Below are positions 22,159 to 35,097 of a DNA stretch of 64,000 nucleotides, in pieces. Position 1 is the stretch's first letter. Every line of letters begins with the position of its first letter. Position numbers and translations under genes: made by a program. The DNA lies in NCBI GenBank assembly GCA_963513935.1, contig OY740771.1, positions 10,197,138 through 10,261,137 on the forward strand, written 5' to 3'. Source of the DNA: Aphrophora alni (Eukaryota; Arthropoda; Insecta; Hemiptera; Aphrophoridae). The notes below the pieces were generated by a model, which was not told the DNA's origin, searched no databases, and worked only from the letters and a program-made list of their open reading frames with translations.

Positions 22159-25100
22159 ATTAGTAAATAACTCTTGTTTGGCCATAAAGATTCTTGCAAA
22201 ATTTTTTATATAAGTTTGGGTATTTTAAACTAGCCATGTTTGTATATCCTTAGAGTAATTTTACATTACAAATTTCAAAGTCAAACTATTCGACTCCTAA
22301 CAAAGGTAATTTCCGTGGATCTGCATCCACTTTAACTTCTTTCAGTAAAACTCCACCTGAAGAAGTTATTTTGATGAACAAACTCCCAAATGAGATTAAA
22401 GAAATTGTAGACATAAAAATGTTTAAGTTAAAGTTAATGGAGTTGTTGAGGGTCAACATATTTTACTTGGTGGGGGAGTTTCTTGAGGCCACTTGTTAGT
22501 ATTTTTTCAGTCACTTGAACAATTAAACTATTACTTTTTTTAAAAAATACATTATTTTTAATATAGGCTACAGGTTGTTCAGAAATTGTTGTGACAAACT
22601 TAACTTATTGTTGGTTATATGGGTCAGAATAAAGTAAAAAGTGTTTTTTTGAAAAATAATTACAGCTTTTGAAATTATTAAGATTGAGTTGAAATTTGTT
22701 AATTTTTCATGCAACAGTTTACCAGTATATCATATATAAAGCCACCTCACGTAAAAATTCGCATACAAATCTATTTTAACATGTAATTAATTCACTTAAT
22801 GGACCTTAAAATAGAAAAGTTGAAATTATGTTTTTTCCGTGAAAAAGTTAGCTCAGTGTTGAAAACTTATTTTATTAGCCTACTAAGAAATAAGGTATGT
22901 AGAATATGTTTTTTTTTTTAAATCATCAAAAATACAGATAACTTTCTTTGTAAACAATTACTATCCAAATTACACAAATTCAAGACAAATCGAACGACAT
23001 GTTTTCAGCTACAATTAAATGTGAAATAACCGAGACATTCAAATTTATAAAAACATGCCTGTTTAGCAGTATAGTTTAGTATAGTACTGTAGCAACAATT
23101 TGACATTTAAGATTTGAAACAGCTGCCATCTTGAAAGACCTAAACTGAATGTAATATTGTTTTATACTGTAATAAAATATGATAACATACAATTGTACAC
23201 AAAATGTAAGGTTTATATCTCAAGTATCTTCTGGGTCTAGCGGATTTTGTGGAAAACTAATCATTTCTCAGTAAAGTTTACCGCCTAAAGTATATCTCTT
23301 TATCCATCTGAAACCCTCTACATGTACATTAATAACCAGAAACTAAATAAGAATAAGTGATGAATACTACAGAGTTATAACAGCTAGAAATCCTACTTGG
23401 CCGTTACTCCCTACATTCAATTAACTGTTAATACCAACTCCCTGTGAATTATTAAAGTTACTGAACTCCAATCTGGCAAAAATTATCTCTTTACAAAACT
23501 CACTACTGCAACTCTACTTAACGGTTTACAACATGGTATCAATAGGGACTATTCAAAGAATGGATTAGAATTTTGTTAAAATAAAGCGAAGAAAAATCTT
23601 TTATAAACAAACCATTAACCACAGGGTGTGTCAAGTTTATATTCATTTAATAAATGTTATAAAAGTTTATTAGAATCAAGCTGCAGAAATATCTTGTACA
23701 AAACATATGCATTAAAAAAAAAAAAATTAACTAAAGTATGGTATTATCATTGAGAAATAGTCCAATAACAAAACATGTGTTACAATAAATGAGTTATATA
23801 TTAGCCTAATCTGTCTTTATATTCTGATTAGACTAACTAACATATCTATGAAAAGTGAACTACAGTAGCCTAGGTTAACCCAATCATACAACAGAAATTA
23901 TTATAAACAAATTAAGGAAAAGATTTAAACAATTAGGCATATAAATAGCTAATCAGAGAACTTTATAAGGCCAATAAAACAATTTTTGCTTATGATATGG
24001 CACTGTCTTATAAAACCATATGCTAGTGTGTTAATGCTACCAAAGATAATAAATATGCCTACTGTACATATTTGATGTCATTAGTTGGGGGAAAAAAATG
24101 TAATAGGCCTAGGTTCAACAATTGATTAAGTTGGGTCTATGATGTAAACATCAATTAATTAATATGTTTATCTTTTTGACTGAGAATAGGCTTATAGCTT
24201 TCTATATTGAAAAATCGATACCATAACTTACACTATTCACCTAACTTCGTTTATTATATCGACTGTAGATGTACGAAATTAATTACTTCAAATGCTTCTT
24301 TTTTTTTTAAACAATCAAAAACATCTTTTTCAAAGTCAAGGCTAGGCTTACAATTGTCCCATAGGCCTGGTAACTGTCAAGTCAAAAAGAAAATTATGAA
24401 TGAAAAATAAACAATTCATATTGTACATTGTTCCACGTGAAACATTTACTTTCATGATTATAAAATATGTGAACAAAAACACGTTTAACTCGACTTCAGA
24501 GTAAATTACTAAAAATTTAAAGATGCATATGTTTATAAAGACGTGAGTTTGACAGAAACGCCCACATGCCAAAAGGAGGCAGATACAATTACAAGCTATG
24601 TACTTACAATTTAACACTGTATACAATGTCTGCTGTAGTACCTAACACTATAAATCGTAAATGATTAATTTTTCACAAGTATAACCGCAGTTAAACACTT
24701 GAATCAATCCGTATTGTATCACTTATTTATAAAATTATTTCACTAACCGTACTCGGCAAACACAAGTCGCCATTATTTATTGATTTTGTGTATGCTCCGT
24801 ACAAAATGCGCAATAGAAAATAGTGGGGTTTCATTCAACTAGCGCGTCCTATTGTCAAAATGTTATACTAATAGAGAAAACAGTAAATGAAGTAGAATAA
24901 CTACAATTTTATCAACAAAAAAGATTTTCCACCTATCCTTCGAAATTTAAAGGATTAATAATTATTATTACAATTTGTATTAATTGGTAAATTGGGAATA
25001 GATATAATTTCATTGTTTGTAATAATAATAAAATATAAATGAATTTATCATTTTGTTAAAATACTTTCTGCTTCTTTAGTAATATACTCGACAAACCAAT

Positions 25101-26013
25101 TATCATTTTGGCCTGGAAGTGGTTTAATAATTATAAATTGGCTACACACAGAACACTTATTTCATACACCTAATAATTTTGTTTGTTACTCTAACCTGTA
25201 TATCGATCTTTTACATTAAAAAACCTGCTATTGCCCCCCCCCCCTACTCTTAATAACTGTAAATTGCCTATTCTTACACAGTGAATTCAGACACAAATCT
25301 CATCCATGTGTTTTTCCTTACACCTAAATAAGTTTATTTGTTAGTTTTGCCTATATAAAATGTTTTTATACAAAACTACAATTTGTCTTTGCAGTGTTAG
25401 AAATTAGGATAGTTTTAGTTAGAAGATAGATAAATAAAAATAATATTAAAGTCAGAATGGAGACCAACTGTTGTGAAAGACAAAAGTCTAACAATAATTA
25501 ATTAATTATGATGAAATTCTTACCTTCCAAAGGCAGTCAATGTTACAAACAAGAGTGAGCTCCTGGACAAAGGAACCAGGGTCTTTGGATCACAGGAGGA
25601 ATCGCTGTTCAAAGGGTGTTTGGAAAATAGCCATACTTGATGAGTAAGAGTCGAGAGAGCAACGTTGGAAGATTTTTGCAACAAAGGTGAGCAAATCATT
25701 GTGTATTGGAAAACTTGTAATTAGTTAATATTAAAAGTAAACAGTAGTGTCATAAAGGTTGGAACCATTCTGGGTTTATATATCATATTGTAGTTGATTG
25801 GATACAATTTTAAGAATAGAAGAGATAAGATAAAAATTGTGATGATATAAATATATATCTATTTTTGTGATTGTTTGAATAATTAAAATTAAATTAAAAA
25901 AAAAAAATTATTCATTTTCAAAATCTTTAATTTTTCAATTTATTGTAGGCTACTACTATTAAAATTGAGAAGATATGTTAACCCTTATTTATTTGGTTTT
26001 ATTTTGTGATTCA
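22159..26013. other. AT-rich intergenic stretch without a recognised gene
   Basis: All frames are short and low complexity. The frames at 24207-24410 and 24348-24626 overlap on opposite strands and show no domain. Homopolymers occur at 23712-23726 and a C run at 25236-25245. No element ends were found by eye. Confidence 0.4.
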
Positions 26014-26226
26014 CTCAGTGATTGTCAAATCACTATCACCCTTATTGGTGATTGATTACACTAAACGTGACAAACAATGATCAATGATTTCATCACTTGC
26101 TTGAATTGAGATGTGATGCTCTCAGTCATTGTCAAATCACTATCACCCTTATTGGTGATTGGTTCCACTAAACGTGACAGTGATGAATGATTTCATAACT
26201 CTCTTCAATTGAGGTGTGATTACGCC
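26014..26226. repeat. Two-copy tandem duplication, 107-bp period
   Basis: CTCAGTGATTGTCAAATCAC followed by TATCACCCTTATTGGTGATT starts at 26014 and again (one change) at 26121. Inside each unit, GTGATT and AATCAC words are repeated in both orientations, so each unit can fold. Confidence 0.85.
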
Positions 26227-28540
26227 TTTTTACGCTATAAGAAAAATTCAGTTTTCTTGAATATGAAAATTAATACTTCCCTAAAAGTTATTTTTAGATT
26301 CTGTCAATATTTCGTTGTTTTTCTTAAAACCTACTAGGTAAAATTTCCAGGAGTGCTAAATACTGTTATTATTTTTTTCAATATATCTAACTGTTAATGG
26401 TAATAATTGATTGAACTATACATACTAGCATTATTATTTACTTAAATTTATTTCTGACGCTGCTTACTTTTCACAACAAATCTACGTTTTAAAATTGTTT
26501 GCACATATCAGGTACTGGAGATTCCTGTGATGCACATGACAGATTTTATAGAAGACAAATTTATGTATAGACAATAGAACTACTTTGAATAATGTAATTT
26601 GTATTGTAACTTTTTTTGAAAAAATTGTTAATTTATAAATAGGAATATAAACATTAGAGAAATGTACAGTTTAGTGAAATAAAGCTTCTTACATGATAAA
26701 ATATAAACAAATTAGAAAAATATAAATTAAACAAAATCATATTGAAACTGATTAACTTACAAATTACTTTCAAGTAACAAAAATATGAGAAATGCTTCTC
26801 AGAGAAAAGTTCAGTGAAAAAAAGCTTCTATACGATTAAAAAAGTACACAAATCTCAAAAATCTTAATTAAAAAAATACTAACTTAGAAATTACTTCCAC
26901 ATAACACAAAACAAAAAATGTAGTTATAATGTCAAAACCGATTAATAGGATTACTTTCACTTAATACAGTATAATGAAATCTAAGTGAAGTGTTAAGTGG
27001 ATGAAGATTTACGTCATTGGTCTCTATCTCATGAACGGACTAGAATGTTGAAGAAAAGTCAAGAGTAAAATAGTTGTAAAATTTAATTTTTAACCTTTTT
27101 TCATCTAAAATATATAGATAATTTGGAAAATAATATTTGTCAATGCAACTAATACTCAAGGATATTGAAAAGCTTTAAACAAATAAAAAAATTAAAAACT
27201 CAAACCAGTTTCAGTAAAAGGAACTTAAGAGCCAGTACGTCAAAACTTTGATAAAGTCACAACACTTTCATCCACTTACTCCTTCAATTATCTAATCTCT
27301 AACAATAATCTAAGAGTTTTAATAATTTTTGATGGTACATCATCACTTACATATTTAAAAATTACACAAACTATCTACACTTCGCTAAAAATTGTAAGTT
27401 TAATTAAAAAATGATTACTTCCTCTCTAGGTCTGATTTAAGTACAAGAGAATCATACAAGTGAGGATGGTCTTGTAGGTAACGAAACTTCAATTATGAGA
27501 TTAGTAATTGCTATTTATATAATATTTCTGTTGGATTTTACCACTCTTTCTTTGTTGTTGAAGGGGTATCCACTCATCTGTACATTGAAGCTGATATTCT
27601 ATTGTTTCCTAAGGTAAATACTTTATCTGTACGAGATTATTCACTGTAGTATCTCCTTGTTTCTTTCCTGGATGCAGAGATGAAAGATTTGTGTGAAGGC
27701 CCTTATTCTTGAAAAAGGTGTAATCTAGAATATGTACCTTAAATGGCTGTTTTGGGCGAGTAAGTCTAATTATTATAGCCACATTATCAGCAGGAGAATT
27801 TAAAAAAAAAATGTTTTAATATGGCATGGACACTATCAGTCTCTGTCATTGCGAATTCTTTTTCTAAAATTAATTATCTAATTGTTATTGATTTTTGTTT
27901 ATCAAGATCCCTTAAAAGCACCTACCTAATGTTTTGTTGCGATTTTGGTAATTGCAACCATCTGAAATTAAAACTACTTCCTTTAAAAATATCAGCTAAT
28001 TTTGTAATATATGTACAATTTAAATAAATTCAATAGCAGCAAACTCAAAACCATCATTTATACCATGTGCCACAAATCATGTCTATTAACACGTTTTGGT
28101 TCAATGGTAATAACTATTTCCCCTGTAATAACCCAGAACAAAAATAAATATTAGTTTTAAATTGAAGTTTCTTGCAATTTCAAAGGGAAGATTTCTATTA
28201 CATTTATTTATTTAGTTAGAAAAACATTTCATATGTAATACATCCGTAGCTGCTGCTAAACAAATCATCAGAAATTTCTCGACAAATAAATGTTGTATAA
28301 TAAATAAATAAATAAATAAATATATATATATATATATATTAAATTATGCTCTTTGCAACTGTGATGGAAAATGAAATGCAGTATCTATGGTTTCTCCAAG
28401 CGCTTTAAATGATGTAACTGCAGAAGAATAGCACACAGCGGTAAACGAGTCTACTGGCTTCCCTTTCAAAAGACTTGTATCGTGATGGCTCATATAATGA
28501 TCTTGTAGGTATGTTTTGTTACTTTTATATATGAATTATA
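26227..28540. other. AT-rich intergenic stretch; one compound microsatellite
   Basis: Nothing coding was recognised. A compound (AAAT)n then (AT)n tract lies at about 28300-28340. The frame at 27821-28027 has no family features. Confidence 0.4.
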
Positions 28541-29224
28541 CAGTGTGGAAAAAAGTAAGGAAACTTTTTTATAACTGCTAAACTATGAAACTTAGATTAA
28601 TAGAACTTCCCACCTTGCTTTTAGTACATGGTTCTAAGAGTTTCATGCCCTTTTCGTGGATTTTAAACGCTCGGGTTACGTACCATCCAGGAGTCTGTTA
28701 ACAATCTTTACTGTAAGCATATGTCGAGTTTGGTATCAAAATAAAGGTCTATTTAGAAAGAGATAAATGCTTCAAATCCGACTTCAAAAGGTTGACTCTA
28801 TCTTGAGTAGTGGATGTTTGAAGTTATGAAATAACAAAAGTGGCTAAAAAACTTTAAGAACATACAATCATAACTTTTTAAAATAAGTTTATATAAAAGG
28901 CAAATAAAGTGAAGGGTATTTATGTCAAAATGAAGTTTCTTAAATGCAGAATGACAAATTCAAAAAATAAAGCACTTTTATGTGAAACAAAACAGAAACA
29001 GAACTTTCATTCTTTTGTTCATAAAAAGTTAGTATACCTCAAAAAGATGTATGTTAAAGATTGTTGACCGACTCTCGGATGGGACGTCACTTAAGTGTTT
29101 AAAATCCGTGTAAAGGGCATGAAACTCTTAGCACCACGTACTAAAAGTAAGATGGGAAGTTTTATTAATCTAAGTTTCATAGTTAGGAGATATAAAAAAG
29201 TTTCCATACTTTTTTTCCACACTG
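28541..29224. mobile_element. Tc1/mariner-type MITE, 684 bp, TA duplication
   Basis: The left end CAGTGTGGAAAAAAGTAAGG is preceded by TA (28539-28540). The right end is its inverted counterpart, ending ...TTTTTTTCCACACTG, followed by TA (29225-29226). The inverted repeats extend about 170 bp inward (shared GTTTCATGCCC, TTAGTAC and AACAATCTTTA blocks), so it can fold on itself. There is no transposase frame. Confidence 0.85.
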
Positions 29225-30463
29225 TATGTAAACTAGTGTTGATATAAACTAATATATACTACATTAAGAGATGGGTGTTATTTGTTATTTAAAATTGATA
29301 TATTTAAATTGCATTTTATTAGCCGATGACTTAGTTGAATGGAACAATAGCAACTATAGTTTATTTAACAATTTTTATTACTCTCATTGTTGATTTTAAC
29401 TGAATCATATTAAAAAATGGTTATGCATTTAATTAGATTAACAATTTGGTTTCAATTGCTTCTTTTTAGAATTTAGTTTCAATCTTGTAACAAAATGTTC
29501 TTTTATATTTATCAATTACGGTATATACATAATCTGTAAAATAGGACCTCAAAAAATTGACTGACCTACAAATTATAACAGCGACAGGGAGAGTAACCTC
29601 TATTTCATCAGAGATAGCTTTTCTTCGAGAAATTCCAGGAATTGGATTTTGTGGGCCTACACTATCACTGGTTTAAAGAGTGAGGAAACCAAATGTATAT
29701 TCTACTCTGGGTATTTTGAATATAAACAATAGTCATTTTTTCCTTTCTCAACGGTAATTAGCTCAATATGAATTATATTGTTTTGGGAAAAAATAATTAA
29801 GTTATATTTGGTTAAATATTAAATAGTATTTGTTGAAATAATAAAACATAATGTTATAAAATATGTGTGAACATTAGATTGAAGATTATGGAACTTTTAT
29901 ATTAGGACATCAGACTGTGTCCGAGAATTTGTATAAATGAATAGCATAAGAATTTTTTATAATATATGAAAAGTGAATCATCAATAATTATTCTATCTGA
30001 TTTGAACATTAGCAAGGTTACACTTGAGCAAAATCGTTGAAGCACATTTTAAGAAAATTGTAATTTTGTGTTTTTCCTTATGGCAGCTACCCTAAAGTTA
30101 AAAGTTCACACATTTGTAGAGTATAACATTGCACATAATATGACACAAATTATTCCAAAAACCCTCTTTTGAATTCATAGGACCTCAGAAACAGATAATA
30201 TCTGTATTAATGTTTCTGACCCATTTCTCTATACATATTATGTAAGAAAAATTGTTTTTGGATTACATATCTTTCTGTATACGTTTGAAACAAATTCTCT
30301 ACAGAAAGTTTGTTTTCTACTGTGAAAAGTCATATGTCATACAACGACTTATAAAACTAAAAGACCCCTTCATAAAACTAAATTTGATTTATTTATTGTC
30401 ATTATAAAAAACAAATCCAGTATTTTCCACTACATGGACAGTGATATTAGTATTGTTAATTTC
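29225..30463. other. Intergenic; contains a dispersed repeat C copy
   Basis: About 30010-30250 is related to 10370-10620 (TGAGAAAATCGTAATTTTG-like, GCAGCTACCCT, AGTATAACATTGCACATA). The rest shows nothing recognisable. Confidence 0.4.
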
Positions 30464-30827
30464 GGTACTTACATATTAACGCCACCGCAGCAGAAGTTGC
30501 GCTAATGCGCATGCGCCAATAAAGAGCAAACTGGTTTAAGGGAAGCAGAATTCCATTTTTTTCAGCTTTGAGATTCATATACTTTCATTTTATGATTTGT
30601 CGCAAAAATTTTAGGCGTAGATTGGCGGCACTTCACTTTTAAAGCTCATGTTTATCCATGATCTAATTTCAAATTATTAACTTCAATAAACTTACGAAAG
30701 GTTTGGCCAGGTGATTATATCTACCTGGCCAAACCTGTCGTGATATATAATTATATCGCAAAGTAAGCAAATATTGGCGCATGCGCATTAGCAACTTCTA
30801 CTGCGGTGGCGTTAATACATAAGTACC
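30464..30827. mobile_element. 364-bp MITE with perfect 8-bp TSD and CGCATGCGC palindromes
   Basis: TTAATTTC occurs at 30456-30463 and 30828-30835. The ends are inverted copies of about 58 bp starting GGTACTTA(C/T), then ATTAACGCCACCGCAG and TAATGCGCATGCGCCAATA. An 8-bp duplication fits hAT or P-type elements, but the terminal bases are not the usual hAT ones. The centre holds a second palindrome, AGGTTTGGCCAGGT / ACCTGGCCAAACCT (30699-30736). Confidence 0.85.
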
Positions 30828-30835
30828 TTAATTTC

Positions 30836-32272
30836 AATAAATTAATTATATTAACACCATTTGTGGATTATTTCATATACTGTTTATTAATTGTATTTAC
30901 TACAGGAAGGTACAGGACTTGATGATACAGTATTTCATGGAAAATTAAGACACTCAGGGGATTTGGCGAGTTGGGTAGCATATTTCCATGTAGGCCTGTA
31001 ACTAGAGAACTTGAGGTTAAATCCAGTCCTGTATTTTTTTGGATACAAATGTATCACAATTGGACGATTTGACTTCACTGAATATCTGATGTTTTTAGAC
31101 TCTTCATCACCCAAACCTCATTTAGAAAACAAAAATCTCCATAGCATCTATATTTAATAACTAAAATGCTCGGATGATATCTGAAGTAAATGTTCCACAT
31201 TTTTACTAATACACTCTCCAGTACAGTTCAATTCAACGAAAAGTTCATTTTTACCTTGTAAAACAATGTTTTCTTACAAAATTAATTATATGCAGATTGA
31301 TTACACAATAATCCCCAATTATATCCAAAGAACGCCAATTCAAATCATCTATATTTGAGTTCTTTTTTTACAGGGATACTTGTTTTCATTCCAAAAAATT
31401 TTTCTTAAGGAAATGCTGATGCTCAAAATTTTCCAGTGTCCACCTCTAGAGGTTACTATTTTTGTCCAACTTTGGCACAAGTCTGGTAAAAAGTCTAAAA
31501 ATTTTAGGCTCTTTCCATGTTGGAGAAATACAAAATTTTAAGACTTGTACCTATATGGTATTCTAGTTGAGTGGCCTGTGGCTAGAACATCTTTAAAAGA
31601 AACACATTTTTGTGTTGGTTGGATCTTGAAAAGAGATCGGCTAGTTTTTGAAACCTACCAAAGCTGTTGTGTCCAAAGTTTATATATTCCCTTTTCTCCC
31701 ATTACTATACATTTATTCAAAAGGCAACTGCTATATTAGTGGAAACAAGTTAAACTTCCAATTTGTCCACCATTTCATTTCCTGGCATGCCTTGGTGACT
31801 GGGAACTTGTTAGTCTTAATCAGACAATATTATATGTTAGAACTTTACCAATGTTCATGTATCAGCATTATCAATTTTCCATTGCTGTACAAAAAGTATA
31901 AAAAGGTACTTCAATTTTAATAAAATTGAGATAAAAGCAACATGTAAAAAGTATGAGCTAAATTTTTATCAGATCCTAATGTATTTCTTGTAATTCTGAC
32001 TTCAACAAGAAAAGCCAATTATATATCAGACACATAGCAAGTGTCTTGCCTTTCCATCCTTGTCAGTTTCCCAAATTTCTTTATATTCTTAAAATTTTTG
32101 TGGATTGTATCATAAAAAGTTTGTAGATCAAATGTTCGGACTGTATCTGGTCCAAAAATTATAAATAAACACATTTGAAAAAGTTTATCTATCAACTAAT
32201 TATAATGAAAGTCATATATCGTGCAATTTAAACTGAACGTTCTTTTACATAAATAATTATAAATAAATATTG
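30836..32272. other. Intergenic, nothing recognised
   Basis: Two overlapping plus-strand frames at 31545-31920 show no domain, splice context or family match. Confidence 0.35.
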
Positions 32273-32451
32273 AGCTTGACTTGTGAGAATATTAGATAGA
32301 ATAAAACTCTAACACAAGATCTCACAAAAATTATGTTTACCTAATTATTGTAGCTCATGTATCACTGAGGATAATGACTTTGTCATTGAAAGGTGTTTGA
32401 TTAAGTAAACATAAATTTTGTGAGATCTTGTGTTCGAGTATTATTCTATCT
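32273..32451 (+). mobile_element. Penelope-like foldback unit 5 (degenerate)
   Basis: It begins with the family tail AGCTTGACTTGTGAGAATAT and has short arms (ACACAAGATCTCACAAAAAT / inverted). The right arm keeps a hammerhead-like core, while the left arm has lost it and the central part is deleted. No target duplication could be read. It has the same orientation as the unit at 34632. Confidence 0.65.
32361..32401 (+). ncRNA. Hammerhead-like motif (unit 5)
   Basis: Stem I AUCA/UGAU, core CUGAGGA, extra U, stem II AAUGAC-UUU-GUCAUU, GAAA, then GGUGUU. The second stem III base has changed to G, weakening stem III. The core itself is intact. Confidence 0.5.
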
Positions 32452-34705
32452 TACACATGTAATTGCTCGATGGCAAATTTGAATTTATTTGCAGATATTA
32501 GAGTCGATTATCTTAACCGAAATCTGGATATCATGAATTGGTTGTTTAAATTGCATTGTTTCAATAAGTACAGTAATTGTAGTAATAATATCAGGAGAAA
32601 TCTATATAAATTAGGACATTGAGCCAAACAAACATGATAGCTTCACGAGTTCTTTGTATACAAGTTTGTTCATAAAATTGAACCCATATTGTCTAATATT
32701 ACATTGAACTTGGGTTATCATTGGAAACATGAATATATAGGCTTAAACATTGTTAAAGACTAATGTGTATTAATAATATGGAATTGGTTTCTTTGATAAC
32801 TATCTCTACTAGTTACAACCAAGTCAAGGTCATGATTGGATATAATTATTTACAATTACTAAAAGCAGCAGTAATCAAATCCATGATGGTATTACCGATC
32901 AATTAATTGCACTATCTAATACCAAAGTTAATTTATATTAAAAGAATCTAAGGATAGACAAATAAGTAACACAAAATTTTTAATTGATATTAAATAGGTT
33001 GTTAAATTTGCAAAAATAAAGGTTTTCTTTAAAAAACATGACATTGATCCAGCCTTTGATGAATTCTTTAACATGATTACTATCCAAGTAAATATTAAGG
33101 AAAACTAAATAGTCTCTGGATAACAGAATCAATAATGAATAGAATTAAAATTAGAACAAAATGGTATAAAAAAAATACAAAAGGTCGGCCTTATGATGTA
33201 GATATTAGCCTGTATTACAATAGTATCAGGGACAAATTAGTACTAGATATTGATCTAGCCTAGTCTTATTATTCAAAATTGCTAAATAAATATAAAATTA
33301 ATGGTAGGGAGCAATGATGAATCATTAATGATATTGTTGGGGAAAATAATCATTGTGAGTTTATAAAAAAAATTAGTCCCACCCATCGACTATTTTTATT
33401 AATTTAAAGTTTTGTAAGTACAGTAGTGTATTTCCACAGACTCTAAAACAAGTGATTATTGATCCCATATTTAAGAAAGGGGAAAAAGAGTTTAAATAAT
33501 TATCGACCGATTTCACTTCTCTGTTTTCTAAAAAATTATCAAAGTTACTGTGTTCGTACAATTTTCTAACTACGAATTAGGATTTACAAAAGGGTGTAGT
33601 ACCAATCACTTTGTGGTTAAGGTTAAGGAAGGGATATATTTTTATTGATTTTGCTAAAGCCTTTGATTTAGTAAACCATGAGATTTTGATTTAAAAAGTG
33701 GAAGGAGCAGGAATGAGAGAGGTGGCATTGGAATGGTGTGCTAGTTACCTAGGGAGTTGACAGCCAGGTCAGTGCTGCTCTGAAAATAACTAAAGGGATC
33801 TGTGCTTCCTGCAAGTCTATCTCTTATATTTATTAATGACGATTGCTTGAAAAATCTTACGGGCAAAATATTGCATTCGGTAATGACATTGGATAAAAAG
33901 TATATCAACAGATGCTATGAAAACATTTTTAATGAAATGCAAACAGATTTAACAATAATTCTTAATGAATGGTGTAATAATAAACCACATGGTCTTAAAC
34001 ACCATTAAAACTAAATTCATTAATTTTGATTTAAAAGGTTATTCATTAAAAAAAACGAAGAATAAAAGTATATCATGTTAGTTTCTGTCTGATATACTTA
34101 CAATGTTCTTGTCCTACCAGAGAGTAGATAACATTAAATATTTGGGTGTGTATCTGGACAGTAAAGTTTCATGAAGAAGCATTTTTAACAGCTACAATAT
34201 AATGTGAAACTTGGTATTAGGAAGTTTTACCATCTCAGGAAAATCTATGATTTACGATTGCTGACAGTGTTATATTATGAATAAATTCATTCTATAATCC
34301 AATATGATACAGAGTGTTGGAGAGCAGCAGCTAAAACAAGGAAACTACAAAAAAAAAAAGGTTCTATATTAGATTATTTCAAGGAATAAATCCCACTTTC
34401 TCCTCTCCTCCATTTTACAACTTAAAAATATTACCCTTATAATGCTTGTTTGTGTTTAAAATATTAAAGATATTTTTTTATAAGAAGTGGAGCAGTGTTA
34501 TGGATTACCACCACTTCGGCACCCACAGTCGGAACTTCTTCGTGTTTTTAGGATAAGTTGTTCAACCTGTTACAAAGTCCTATGAAAGAAGTAACAAAAC
34601 TTAAAACATTTAAACGAGCACTGAAATATTGAGCTTGACTTGTGAGATAATATTATGCAGAACAAAAACTCGAACACAAGATCTCACAAAAACTATGTTT
34701 ATTCA

Positions 34706-34746
34706 ATCAGACGAGTTTCAACGACAAAGTTACCATCCTCAGTGAT
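34706..34746 (-). ncRNA. Hammerhead-like motif (left arm of unit 6)
   Basis: On the minus strand it has AUCA/UGAU stem I, CUGAGGA, extra U, an imperfect stem II (GGUAAC-UUU-GUCGUU), GAAA and ACUCGU then C. The core is intact and stem II is weakened by mismatches. Confidence 0.5.
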
Positions 34747-34847
34747 ATATGAGCTACAATAACAAAACTATAACTTTATAGTATACATACAATAACTTTG
34801 TTGTAATAATTACAATAACTTTATAATTTTGTTATTGTAGCTCATGT

Positions 34848-34888
34848 ATCACCGAGGATGGCGACTTTGTTGTTGAAACACGTTTGAT
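34848..34888 (+). ncRNA. Hammerhead-like motif (right arm of unit 6)
   Basis: AUCA/UGAU stem I, CCGAGGA (U4 to C change in the core), extra U, stem II GGCGAC-UUU-GUUGUU with G·U pairs, GAAA, ACACGU then U. The core substitution would be expected to reduce or abolish cleavage. Confidence 0.45.
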
Positions 34889-35097
34889 TGAATAAACGTA
34901 GTTTTGTGAGATCTTGTGTTCGAGTTTTTGTTCTACACTGAAATATTGGTTGCTGGAAAAATAAAGTATATATAACCTTATTAAAACGATTGGTTGGGTT
35001 TTGTGAATTTAAGGTTTCGTACAAGGTTTTTTGTTTGCAGTATTTATAAATTGAGCAGTTTTCTTGGGGGTTATTTAATTTTGTAATTCTTAGTATA

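Larger units (their letters stand above)
34632..34935 (+). mobile_element. Penelope-like foldback unit 6 inside a LINE (perfect 13-bp TSD)
   Basis: CACTGAAATATTG flanks at 34619-34631 and 34936-34948. The unit starts with the family tail AGCTTGACTTGTGAGATAAT (about 24 bp, left side only), then arms beginning GCAGAACAAAAACTCGAACA that invert at 34935. The flanking LINE reading frame continues across the insertion once one TSD copy is counted, which independently confirms the boundaries. No internal coding sequence remains. Confidence 0.85.
32452..34965 (+). pseudogene. Degenerate non-LTR retrotransposon (LINE) reverse transcriptase
   Basis: Many frameshifts and stops are present, but the plus strand still reads in pieces as a LINE ORF2. 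There is a pre-RT region near 33120-33360 (WYKKIQK, YYSKLLNKYK-like). A 'PIFKKGEK...NYRPIS' RT start lies at about 33455-33510, followed by GFTKGC (about 33580-33600) and FIDFAKAFDLVNHEIL (about 33643-33692). A 'KYLGVYLDSK' thumb region lies at about 34134-34167, then a long C-terminal part ending in a KTFKRALKYW-type tail. That tail is interrupted at 34631 by foldback unit 6 and resumes after the target duplication, ending with a stop at 34963-34965. The endonuclease part is barely visible. It resembles Jockey/CR1-type LINEs; the clade is uncertain. Confidence 0.75.

Noticed and set aside
32452..34631. The RT between units 5 and 6 as the missing Penelope-like polymerase
   Set aside because: Motifs (FIDFAKAFDLVNH, YLGVYLDSK) are of LINE type, and unit 6 interrupts this frame rather than bounding it.
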